This document shows, in pieces, positions 1 to 5,836 of a stretch of 6,690 nucleotides of DNA (position 1 is the first letter of the stretch; every line of letters starts with the position of its first letter). The stretch covers positions 1 through 6,690 of the forward strand of contig CALKYK010000207.1 of the NCBI GenBank assembly GCA_938003715.1, in the 5' to 3' direction. Origin of the DNA: an uncultured Gammaproteobacteria bacterium (GTDB taxonomy: Bacteria > Pseudomonadota > Gammaproteobacteria > Steroidobacterales > Woeseiaceae). Under the pieces are notes generated by a model, which worked only from the letters and a program-made list of their open reading frames with translations, was not told the DNA's origin and did not search any database. Position numbers and translations under genes: made by a program.

Positions 1-1
1 C

Positions 2-1036
2 TACCTCTTCGGCGAGCTGTGGATCGGCGGCGTCACGCCGCCGGTGCTGCCGGACAGGCTCAGCGACACGATCGGGCGCGTGTCTGCGGTTCACGTGCTG
101 TCCGGCATCTCTGTCGAGACGAACCCGCACGATCTCGACGAAGGCAACATGTCGCGACTGGTCGAGGCCGGCGTGACGCGCCTGTCCGTCGGCGTACAGA
201 GTTTCGACGACGGCCTGCTGCGCCAGATGCAGCGATACGAGAAATACGGCAGCGGCGCGCAGATAAGGAAACACCTGATACGTGTCATGGGTGCGTTTCC
301 GACGCTAAACGTCGACATGATCTTCAACTTCCCGCAGCAGACGACTGCGATGCTCGATCGAGATCTCCACATGCTCACCGAGGAGATCGTTGTCGACCAG
401 GTGTCCTGGTACCCGCTGATGACGGCCGGAGCGACGCGCCGCTCGATGCACCGCGAACTGGGCGTCGTGGACTACGATCGGGAAAAGTCGCTGTACGAGC
501 GCATTGCGCGGCACATGCTCGACGCCGGCTACGAACGCGCATCTGCATGGTGTTTCTCGCGCCGCCCAGGGATGTTCGACGAATACATCGTCGAGCACGA
601 GGAGTACCTGGGTCTCGGCAGCGGCGCGTTCAGCTACCTGGCGGGCGCACTGTACGCAAATACCTTCTCGATCAACCATTACCTGCGCCTCGTCGACAGC
701 AGTGGATCGAGTTGCGTGCGCGAGCGGCGGCTTACGCCACTCGAACAGATGCGCTATTACCTGCTGATGAAGCTTTTCGGCGGCGCGCTCGAGCTCGATG
801 TGGCCGAGGCACGCTTCAGCGAGAGATTCGCGTCCACGCTGTGGCGCGACCTCACCGGGCTCAGGCTGATCGGTGCCACCCGCGAGTCGGCAGGGCGCAT
901 CACGCTGACCGAGAGCGGCAACTACCTGTGGGTGGTGCTGATGCGCGAGTTCTTCACCGGCGTCAACAATTTCCGTGACGACATGCGACACCACATTTCG
1001 AAGGAAACGGAACTGATGTCGGCCGGGTTCGGATAA
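2..1036 (+). CDS. HemN/HemW-like radical SAM protein, 5'-truncated by window edge
   Basis: The reading frame is open from base 2 to a TAA at 1034-1036, giving 344 visible residues; the true start lies upstream. The family (oxygen-independent coproporphyrinogen III oxidase HemN, heme chaperone HemW and relatives such as HutW) cleaves S-adenosylmethionine at a 4Fe-4S cluster. Visible family marks are the strand and glycine motif LWIGGVTP (visible residues 6-13), SVETNPH (37-43), RLSVGVQSF (60-68), DMIFNFPQQT (105-114) and a GLGSGAFSYL segment near residue 200, where HemW-like proteins have their G-G-A-S motif. The C-terminal part resembles the HemN C-terminal domain. The CxxxCxxC cluster motif would lie before the window, so activity cannot be judged. 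The glycine motif reads GGVTP where GGGTP is usual. The next gene, a tetraheme cytochrome, starts 65 bases downstream on the same strand. Family placement is firm, but the exact subfamily is not: coproporphyrinogen oxidase, heme chaperone and heme-degrading HutW-like are all possible. Confidence 0.8.
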   Translation, partial: YLFGELWIGGVTPPVLPDRLSDTIGRVSAVHVLSGISVETNPHDLDEGNMSRLVEAGVTRLSVGVQSFDDGLLRQMQRYEKYGSGAQIRKHLIRVMGAFPTLNVDMIFNFPQQTTAMLDRDLHMLTEEIVVDQVSWYPLMTAGATRRSMHRELGVVDYDREKSLYERIARHMLDAGYERASAWCFSRRPGMFDEYIVEHEEYLGLGSGAFSYLAGALYANTFSINHYLRLVDSSGSSCVRERRLTPLEQMRYYLLMKLFGGALELDVAEARFSERFASTLWRDLTGLRLIGATRESAGRITLTESGNYLWVVLMREFFTGVNNFRDDMRHHISKETELMSAGFG

Positions 1037-1042
1037 CCACGA

Positions 1043-1070
1043 TTGCTGCTCGCAGGGATTCCTTTCTAAT
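1043..1070 (+). promoter_or_regulatory. Possible weak sigma-70 promoter before the cytochrome gene
   Basis: In the 65-base gap before the cytochrome, TTGCTG (1043-1048) is followed after 16 bases by TCTAAT (1065-1070). The second box matches TATAAT at five of six positions; the first matches TTGACA only in its TTG. The spacing is acceptable but the -35 box is poor, and the gene may simply be co-transcribed with the radical SAM gene. Confidence 0.2.
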
Positions 1071-1089
1071 CAGGCAGGTACGGCATGCC

Positions 1090-1094
1090 GGAGG
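1090..1094 (+). promoter_or_regulatory. Shine-Dalgarno site deciding the GTG start of the cytochrome
   Basis: GGAGG lies 7 bases before the GTG at 1102, which supports that non-ATG start. The site sits in a small inverted repeat, GCCG-GAGG-CGGC (1087-1098), so its core could be shown in the loop of a 4-base-pair hairpin. No in-frame ATG is a credible alternative start. Confidence 0.65.
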
Positions 1095-1101
1095 CGGCGA
1101 C

Positions 1102-1728
1102 GTGACAGACTCGAGACAAGACGACAAGGGCGGCATCTGGTCGCGGCCGAAACTGCGCTGGCTGCTTGGGATACCGCTCGGGGGCTTCATTGCGTTCGGC
1201 CTCGGTGCGATCGCGCTCGGTTCGATGAACTACGTGCTGCACGAGACGAGCTCGACCGAGTTCTGCTACGCATGTCATTCCCACGAGGCGTTCATCAAGC
1301 CCGAGTACGAGGCGTCCTCGCATTTCAGCAACATCTCGGGCGTCCGGGCTGAATGTGCAGACTGTCACCTGCCGCACGACAACTGGTTCGAACTGGTCTG
1401 GACCAAGGCAGTCGTCTCGCTGGACATCATCCCGGAGCTGGCGGGCAAACTGGACACCGGCGAGAAGTACGAAGCGCACCGCGCAGAGATGGCCGAAGAC
1501 GTCTGGCGACAGTTCCACGACAACGACTCGAAATTTTGCAGGAGCTGCCACAGCGTCGATGCGATGGACTTCGATGCACAGGAACGGCGCACGGCGAGAC
1601 AGCATGCCCGCGCCGCCGAGAGCGGCGAGACCTGCATCGACTGTCACTACGGACTCGTGCACGCAGCGCCCGAGAACGCGGAAGAGATTCTCGAAAGGCT
1701 CCGTGCGGAATCCGGGGGATCCAACTAG
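1102..1728 (+). CDS. NapC/NirT-family tetraheme c-type cytochrome, membrane-anchored quinol dehydrogenase
   Basis: The predicted protein has 208 residues, the usual size for this family. It has one N-terminal membrane helix (about 19-46) with a basic cytoplasmic end, and four CXXCH heme c motifs at C55-H59, C85-H89, C146-H150 and C178-H182. The segments around them (SGVRAECADCH, FCRSCH, ETCIDCHYGLVH) are characteristic of NapC/NirT/NrfH/CymA proteins. These oxidise quinol at the outer face of the inner membrane and pass electrons to periplasmic reductases. The GTG start is chosen for its GGAGG at good spacing and because it places the basic residues before the helix. Oddly, the first motif reads CYACHSH: many relatives have CXXCHxM, with the Met near or on heme 1, and here H61 stands at that place. 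No reductase is encoded nearby in the window, so the partner is unknown and no symbol (napC, nirT, nrfH) is justified. The gene ends 11 bases from the convergent CBS gene. Confidence 0.9.
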   Translation: MTDSRQDDKGGIWSRPKLRWLLGIPLGGFIAFGLGAIALGSMNYVLHETSSTEFCYACHSHEAFIKPEYEASSHFSNISGVRAECADCHLPHDNWFELVWTKAVVSLDIIPELAGKLDTGEKYEAHRAEMAEDVWRQFHDNDSKFCRSCHSVDAMDFDAQERRTARQHARAAESGETCIDCHYGLVHAAPENAEEILERLRAESGGSN

Positions 1729-1739
1729 CAGGTCGGAAC

Positions 1740-2144
1740 TCAGGCTTGCGAAATTTCACCGAGCGCCCGCAGCACGTCGCGGCGACTGATCTGGCCGACC
1801 AGGCGATGTTCCTTGACGACCGGGAACCGGCGGAAGCCGGTGTCCAGGAACTGCTGTGCCAGGTCGATGATGCTCATGTCGGCATCGACCGTGACCGTGT
1901 CCGTGGTCATGTAGTCGCTGACCGGGCCGCCCCAGTCTCCGTGGTAGCCGGCGTGCAGCGCGATCTTCATGCAGTCGAGCTCGGACAGCATGCCGACCAG
2001 GTTGCCCTCGTCGTCGACGACCGGGGCGCCGGCGATCGCGTGCTGCACCAGTTCGTGTATGGCGTTCAGGACGTCCGTCTCGGGGTGGAAAGTAACCAGC
2101 CTGCCGGTCATGTAGTCGCTGACGCGCGCCGTTCTTTGTGTCAT
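1740..2144 (-). CDS. Small tandem CBS-domain protein, last gene of the nqr operon
   Basis: This 134-residue protein consists almost only of two CBS domains (about residues 8-60 and 75-130). Each opens with V-S-D-Y-M-T and continues through the usual hydrophobic and glycine pattern (IAGAPVVDDEGNLVGMLSELD; FRRFPVVKEHRLVGQISRRD). CBS pairs form Bateman modules that commonly bind AMP, ATP, NADH or SAM and regulate partner proteins. No catalytic or membrane segment is present. The ATG at 2144 is chosen because GGGAGG lies 10 bases upstream and the ATG overlaps the nqrM stop (ATGA), as expected for translational coupling. A longer in-frame extension upstream only shadows nqrM and apbE. Its position suggests a role in sensing adenylate or NADH state for Na+-NQR or its assembly, but that is inference and the ligand is unknown. 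It could also be a general regulator that only shares the transcript. Confidence 0.88.
   Translation of the reverse strand: MTQRTARVSDYMTGRLVTFHPETDVLNAIHELVQHAIAGAPVVDDEGNLVGMLSELDCMKIALHAGYHGDWGGPVSDYMTTDTVTVDADMSIIDLAQQFLDTGFRRFPVVKEHRLVGQISRRDVLRALGEISQA
1905..1922 (-). repeat. 18-base direct repeat, copy in second CBS domain
   Basis: The 18 bases are identical to 2106-2123 and encode V-S-D-Y-M-T (residues 75-80) with the same six codons. The copies are 201 bases (67 codons) apart and in the same frame, so they mark the start of each CBS repeat. Confidence 0.85.
2106..2123 (-). repeat. 18-base direct repeat, copy in first CBS domain
   Basis: This is the partner of 1905-1922 and encodes V-S-D-Y-M-T at residues 8-13. 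Flanking codons differ, so identity is confined to this block. Confidence 0.85.
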
Positions 2145-2320
2145 TGGCTCGTTTCCTCCCGGCAGCGCCTGCTGTCGCACAGTTCGCATCCGCCATTGTT
2201 CAGACCGCCGCAGCTGCCGCGTATCGGAGCGCGGCCGCGCATGACGCCAATCGCCATGCCGGCGACGGCTGCCAGCAGCACGACGAAGGCCAGGATCACG
2301 GTCGCCAGAATAGTAATCAC
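2141..2320 (-). CDS. nqrM: NqrM, Na+-NQR maturation factor (DUF539-type)
   Basis: This is a 59-residue protein with one N-terminal membrane helix (about residues 2-26) followed by a short Cys-rich tail. The tail contains SCGGLNN and cysteines C37, C45, C48 and C53, the pattern of NqrM. In Vibrio, NqrM is needed to form active Na+-NQR, probably by supplying iron for the centre held by four cysteines of NqrD and NqrE. The GTG at 2320 overlaps the apbE stop as GTGA, which is why the gene is easily missed. A GGTGG a few bases upstream is a weak ribosome binding site, so translation probably depends on coupling to apbE. Its own stop overlaps the ATG of the CBS gene. Position directly after apbE is the usual place for nqrM, and the sequence match is strong despite the short length. 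Confidence 0.9.
   Translation of the reverse strand: MITILATVILAFVVLLAAVAGMAIGVMRGRAPIRGSCGGLNNGGCELCDSRRCREETSQ
2155..2160 (-). promoter_or_regulatory. Shine-Dalgarno site of the CBS gene inside nqrM
   Basis: GGGAGG lies 10 bases before the ATG at 2144, within the last codons of nqrM. It is one of the strongest ribosome binding sites in the operon and fixes the CBS start. Confidence 0.6.
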
Positions 2321-3327
2321 GGGCCACCAAGGCTTGCGTAGGCCGGGCTTGCGACGGACTCGAACCTGTCGCCTTCCCTGGTCAGGAACAGCGCCGCGAT
2401 GCCCTTTTCTCGCGCCAGCCGCAGGCCATCCTCGACGCCGAGTACGAGCAATCCGGTCGCCATCGCGTCGGCGTACGCTGCCGTGGTCGCGACGACCGTC
2501 ACCGATGCGGCGTTGTGCCGGACCGGGTAGCCCGTGCGCGGATCGATCGTGTGCGAGTAGCGGCGCCCGTCGTGAATGAAAAAATTCCGGTAGTCGCCCG
2601 AGGTTGCCACCGCTGCATTTGTGATGCGTAATATCGAGTGTACGCGTCGCGCGTCGTCCAGCGGCTGCTCGATCGCGATACGCCAGCGATCGCCATTCGC
2701 GTTTTCGCCACGCATCCTGAGTTCGCCGCCGATGTCGGCGAGGTAGTTGCCGATGCCTTCCCGATCCAGGAGCGCCGCAACCCGGTCGACGCCATAGCCT
2801 TTCGCGTAGCCCGACAGGTCGATATAAATTCCCGGATCGCTTTTGCGTACGGCTGGCACCTCGCAATCGGTTTCGATCCGCTCGTATCCGACTTGCATGC
2901 GCGCAGACGCAATGTCGCGCTCGGACGGCGGCGTCAGCACGATTTCGTCCGGGCCGAAACCCCACAGGTTGACCAGCGGTCCGACCGTGACGTCGAAGGC
3001 TCCGTCGGTCAGGCGAGCCATATCCAGCGCTCCGGCAAGCGCTTCGCACAGCTCGCCGGAAACCGGCAGCCATTCGTTTGCGCCGGCAGCGTTCAAAAGC
3101 GACAACTCCGAATCGTCGATGTACGTCGACAGGCGCCGCTCGATGTCCTCGAGCAGCGCCGCTACGGCCGCCTGCAGGGCATCCTTGCCGGGTGTGTCGT
3201 CGGCAACGACGATCGTGAGGTTGTACTGCGTGCCCATCGCGGCGCCGGTCAGCTCGATCGTACGCTTCGGCGTGTCACAGCCCGCGATACAGGCGGCGAG
3301 AAGCAGGATTCCGTAGCGCTCGAGCAT
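2317..3327 (-). CDS. apbE: ApbE, FAD:protein FMN transferase (periplasmic lipoprotein)
   Basis: ApbE attaches FMN from FAD through a phosphoester bond to a threonine in target proteins, here expected to be NqrB and NqrC. The 336-residue protein begins with a lipoprotein signal whose lipobox IAGC puts the lipidated cysteine at C17, so the enzyme acts on the periplasmic side. Family motifs follow in order: AMGTQYNL (30-37), FDVTVGPLVNLWGFGP (111-126), DLSGYAKGYGVD (170-181), LADIGGELR (196-204), SHTIDPRTGYP (258-268) and ADAMATGL (286-293), whose D287 and T291 fit the conserved Mg2+-binding segment. Length is normal. The ATG at 3327 is 6 bases after the nqrF stop, with only a weak GGCGG upstream, and the gene ends in a GTGA overlap with nqrM. 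Location next to its two presumed substrates makes the role in Na+-NQR flavinylation very likely. Confidence 0.95.
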   Translation of the reverse strand: MLERYGILLLAACIAGCDTPKRTIELTGAAMGTQYNLTIVVADDTPGKDALQAAVAALLEDIERRLSTYIDDSELSLLNAAGANEWLPVSGELCEALAGALDMARLTDGAFDVTVGPLVNLWGFGPDEIVLTPPSERDIASARMQVGYERIETDCEVPAVRKSDPGIYIDLSGYAKGYGVDRVAALLDREGIGNYLADIGGELRMRGENANGDRWRIAIEQPLDDARRVHSILRITNAAVATSGDYRNFFIHDGRRYSHTIDPRTGYPVRHNAASVTVVATTAAYADAMATGLLVLGVEDGLRLAREKGIAALFLTREGDRFESVASPAYASLGGP

Positions 3328-3333
3328 ACCGGC

Positions 3334-4569
3334 TCAGCCGCCGAAATCGTCGAGCAGAATGTTCTCGCGCGGTACGCCGAGATCATCGAGCATCTTGATC
3401 ACCGCCGTGTTCATCATCGGTGGCCCGCACAGGTAATACTCGCAGTCTTCCGGTGCCGGGTGCGAGGCGAGATACTCGTCGTGCAGCACGTTGTGAATGA
3501 ATCCGGTCAGTCCTTGCCACCCGTCCCCGGGTAACGGCTCCGACAGGGCGATTTGCCACGAAAAGTTGTCGTGTTCCGCAGCGAGTGCGTCGAATTCGTC
3601 GACGTAGAACGTTTCCTTAAGGCTGCGTGCTCCGTACCAGAACGACATTTTCCGAGTCGTCCTGCGGCGCACGAGCTGGTCGAAAATATGTGCGCGCATC
3701 GGCGCCATGCCGGCCCCGCCGCCGATGAATACCATTTCGTTCGCGGTGTCGCGGGCGAAGAACTCACCGTACGGCCCGGAAACGGTGACGTCCTGGCCGG
3801 GCTTCAGGCCGAACAGGTACGAGGACATCGCCCCCGGCGGGACGTCCGGGCCCGAACCCGGCGGCGGCGTCGCAATGCGGATATTGAGCTTGATGATGCC
3901 GCGCTCCAGCGGGAAATTCGCCATCGAATAGGCGCGCGTCACCGGCTCGGTCACGTGCGACTCGTAGCGCCACAGCCGGTACCGGTCCCACTCGGAGCGA
4001 AAGCGCTCGTCGATATCGAAATCCTCGAAGCGGACCCGGTGCGGCGGACATTCGATCTGCACGTAGCCGCCGGCGCGGAAATCGAGTACCTCGCCCTCCG
4101 GCAACTCGAGTACCAGTTCCTTGATGAAACTCGCGACGTTTCGATTCGAGGTCACGCGACAGGTGAACTTCCTGACGCCGAATACTTCCTCCGGTACCTC
4201 GACCTGCATGTCCTGCTTGACGGCGACCTGGCAGGAAAGGCGATAGTGCTGCGCGACGTCGCGTTTGCTCAGGATCGCGGTTTCGGTCGGCAGCACGGCT
4301 CCGCCGCCGTCGAGAACCCGGACGCGGCACTGGCCGCAGGTGCCGCCGCCGCCGCATGCGGAGGCGACGAACAAATCCGCGTTTGCGAGTCCGGTCATCA
4401 GCTTGATGCCCGCCGGCATTGCGAGTTCGCGTTCCTCGTTGACGGTGACCATGATCGCGCCGGTGGCGACCAGCTTCGAGCGCGCCGCCAGGATCACGGA
4501 CACCAGTATCAGAATGATCGCAGTAAACAGCGCGACGCCGAGGCCGATCTGCAGCCAGGTGCCCGCCAT
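3334..4569 (-). CDS. nqrF: NqrF, NADH-oxidising subunit of Na+-NQR
   Basis: NqrF is the electron entry subunit: it takes a hydride from NADH onto FAD and passes single electrons through a 2Fe-2S cluster. The 411-residue protein has one N-terminal membrane helix (about 5-29). A plant-type ferredoxin domain follows with cluster ligands C72, C78, C81 and C113 (ACGGGGTCGQC plus a distal Cys). The FAD-binding motif is RAYSMANFP (212-220), with GPYGEFF near 265-271. The NADH domain carries GGGAGMAPMRAHI (283-295) and CGPPMM (381-386), and the protein ends LLDDFGG as is typical. All key residues are present. The ATG at 4569 overlaps the nqrE stop by one base (TGATG). A GTG three bases earlier (4572), with GGGGA 7 bases ahead of it, is an equally possible start and would add one residue. 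Confidence 0.97.
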   Translation of the reverse strand: MAGTWLQIGLGVALFTAIILILVSVILAARSKLVATGAIMVTVNEERELAMPAGIKLMTGLANADLFVASACGGGGTCGQCRVRVLDGGGAVLPTETAILSKRDVAQHYRLSCQVAVKQDMQVEVPEEVFGVRKFTCRVTSNRNVASFIKELVLELPEGEVLDFRAGGYVQIECPPHRVRFEDFDIDERFRSEWDRYRLWRYESHVTEPVTRAYSMANFPLERGIIKLNIRIATPPPGSGPDVPPGAMSSYLFGLKPGQDVTVSGPYGEFFARDTANEMVFIGGGAGMAPMRAHIFDQLVRRRTTRKMSFWYGARSLKETFYVDEFDALAAEHDNFSWQIALSEPLPGDGWQGLTGFIHNVLHDEYLASHPAPEDCEYYLCGPPMMNTAVIKMLDDLGVPRENILLDDFGG

Positions 4570-5180
4570 CACAGCTGGATCCCCGAGAAGCCCATGAACG
4601 CGAGCGACATCAGGCCGACGATGATGAACGTGATGCCGAGTCCCTGCAGGCCGTCGGGGACGTCGGAGTACTTGAGTTTCTCGCGGATGCCGGCCAGTCC
4701 GACCAGCGCGATTGCCCAGCCGAAACCGGAGCCGAGCCCGAACACGACGCTTTCACCGAAGCCGTACTGGCGCTCTACCATGAACAGCGTGCCGCCGAGT
4801 ATCGCGCAGTTCACCGTGATGAGCGGCAGGAAAATGCCGAGCGCGTTGTACAGGGCCGGCACGTAACGATCGAGCGTCATCTCGAGGATCTGCACCAGTG
4901 CCGCAATGACGCCGATGTAGCTGACCAGGCCCAGGAAGCTCAGGTCGACGTCGGCAAGCCCCGCCCAGGCGAGTGCGCCTTCCTTCAGGACGAAGTTGTA
5001 GATCAGGTAGTTGACCGGCACCGTGATCACCTGCACGACAATCACCGCTACGCCCAGGCCGATCGCGGTCTCCACCCGCTTGGAAATTGCCAGAAACGTG
5101 CACATGCCGAGGAAGAACGCGAGCGCGAGGTTCTCGACGAACGCAGCCTGGACGAAAAGGTTTGCGTAGTCGGCGATCAA
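4569..5180 (-). CDS. nqrE: NqrE, membrane subunit of Na+-NQR
   Basis: NqrE is an integral membrane subunit with about six helices that, with NqrD, forms the inverted-repeat core of the pump and binds the shared iron centre. The 203-residue protein is closely similar to known NqrE along its length: ENLALAFFLGMCTFLA near the start, IGVIAALVQILEM, LYNALGIFLPLITVNCAI, and the terminal FMGFSGIQL. Conserved cysteines C27 and C125 are in the half-helices expected to hold iron. The start is TTG at 5180, overlapping the nqrD stop as TTGA. It is chosen because it gives the normal N-terminal length and no ATG or GTG lies nearby; GGAAG upstream can serve as ribosome binding site. RnfA is the homologous alternative but is excluded by the neighbouring nqrF. 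Confidence 0.96.
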   Translation of the reverse strand: MIADYANLFVQAAFVENLALAFFLGMCTFLAISKRVETAIGLGVAVIVVQVITVPVNYLIYNFVLKEGALAWAGLADVDLSFLGLVSYIGVIAALVQILEMTLDRYVPALYNALGIFLPLITVNCAILGGTLFMVERQYGFGESVVFGLGSGFGWAIALVGLAGIREKLKYSDVPDGLQGLGITFIIVGLMSLAFMGFSGIQL

Positions 5181-5836
5181 AGCACTTCCGTCCGGTGGAT
5201 CTCGTGAATCTGGTACTCGGGTTTTTCCACCTGTTTCGGTCGCAGGCTGCGTACGGCCCAGATGATCAGGCCTATGATGAAAAACGCGCTGGGCGGCAGC
5301 AGCATCAGGCCGTTCGCGGTGTACCAGCCGCCGTCGGAAGTGAGCGGCAGGATCGTCACGCCAAGTAATGTGCCAGCGCCGAACAGTTCACGAGTGGTCG
5401 CGACGATGACCAGGATGAGGCTGTAGCCCAGCCCGTTGCCCAAACCGTCGAGCAGGCTCATGCGCACGCCGTTCTGCATTGCAAAGGCTTCCGCGCGGCC
5501 GAGCACGATGCAGTTCGTGATGATCAGTCCGACGAACACGGAAAGTTGCTTGCTCGTTTCGTACGCAAAGGCGCGCAGGAGCTGGTCGACGAGGATGACG
5601 AACGACGCAATGACCGTCATGTGCACGATGATGCGGATGTTATTCGGGATGCGGTGCCGGATACTGCTGATTGTGCCGTTGGCAAGCGTTGCCACGCTGG
5701 TCAGCGCGACGCACATCAAAAGTGCCGGCAACAGCGAGGTCGTCACCGCCAGCGCCGAGCATATCCCGAGTATCTGCAGCGTGATCGGGTTGTTGTCGAC
5801 CAGGGGGTCGAGCAGCACCTTTCTGGCGTTACGCAT
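5177..5836 (-). CDS. nqrD: NqrD, membrane subunit of Na+-NQR
   Basis: NqrD pairs with NqrE in the membrane core of Na+-NQR and supplies two of the four cysteines of the intramembrane iron centre. The 219-residue protein has about six helices. Recognisable segments are LLDPLVDNNPITLQILGICSAL (C26), IPNNIRIIVHMTVIASFVILVD, GLIITNCIVLGRAEAFA (C109) and the distal GGWYTANGLMLLPPSAFFIIG. Both iron-ligand cysteines are present and length is normal. The ATG at 5836 overlaps the nqrC end by 8 bases, with AAGGA about 10 bases upstream of it inside nqrC. The homologous Rnf subunit is RnfE, but operon content and the terminal sequence identify NqrD. Confidence 0.96.
   Translation of the reverse strand: MRNARKVLLDPLVDNNPITLQILGICSALAVTTSLLPALLMCVALTSVATLANGTISSIRHRIPNNIRIIVHMTVIASFVILVDQLLRAFAYETSKQLSVFVGLIITNCIVLGRAEAFAMQNGVRMSLLDGLGNGLGYSLILVIVATTRELFGAGTLLGVTILPLTSDGGWYTANGLMLLPPSAFFIIGLIIWAVRSLRPKQVEKPEYQIHEIHRTEVL

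Noticed and set aside
1085..1105. Six-codon ATG frame whose TGA overlaps the cytochrome GTG (GTGA)
   Set aside because: It could be a coupling leader, but it contains the cytochrome's own Shine-Dalgarno site, has no ribosome binding site of its own, and is too short to support.
1700..1760. Terminator between the convergent cytochrome and CBS genes
   Set aside because: Only short palindromes such as GGATCC and GAAATTTC are present, with no stable stem followed by a T-run on either strand.
1353..2579. Plus-strand open frame of 408 codons
   Set aside because: It crosses the cytochrome, CBS, nqrM and apbE genes in another frame or strand. Composition is shadow-like and no family motif is visible.
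2638..3534. Plus-strand open frame of 298 codons
   Set aside because: It is antisense to apbE and nqrF, with no motif or ribosome binding site to support it.
3553..4866. Plus-strand open frame of 437 codons
   Set aside because: It lies opposite nqrF and nqrE, which match their families along their whole length. The product is Arg/Ala-rich with no recognisable domain and is a high-GC antisense shadow.
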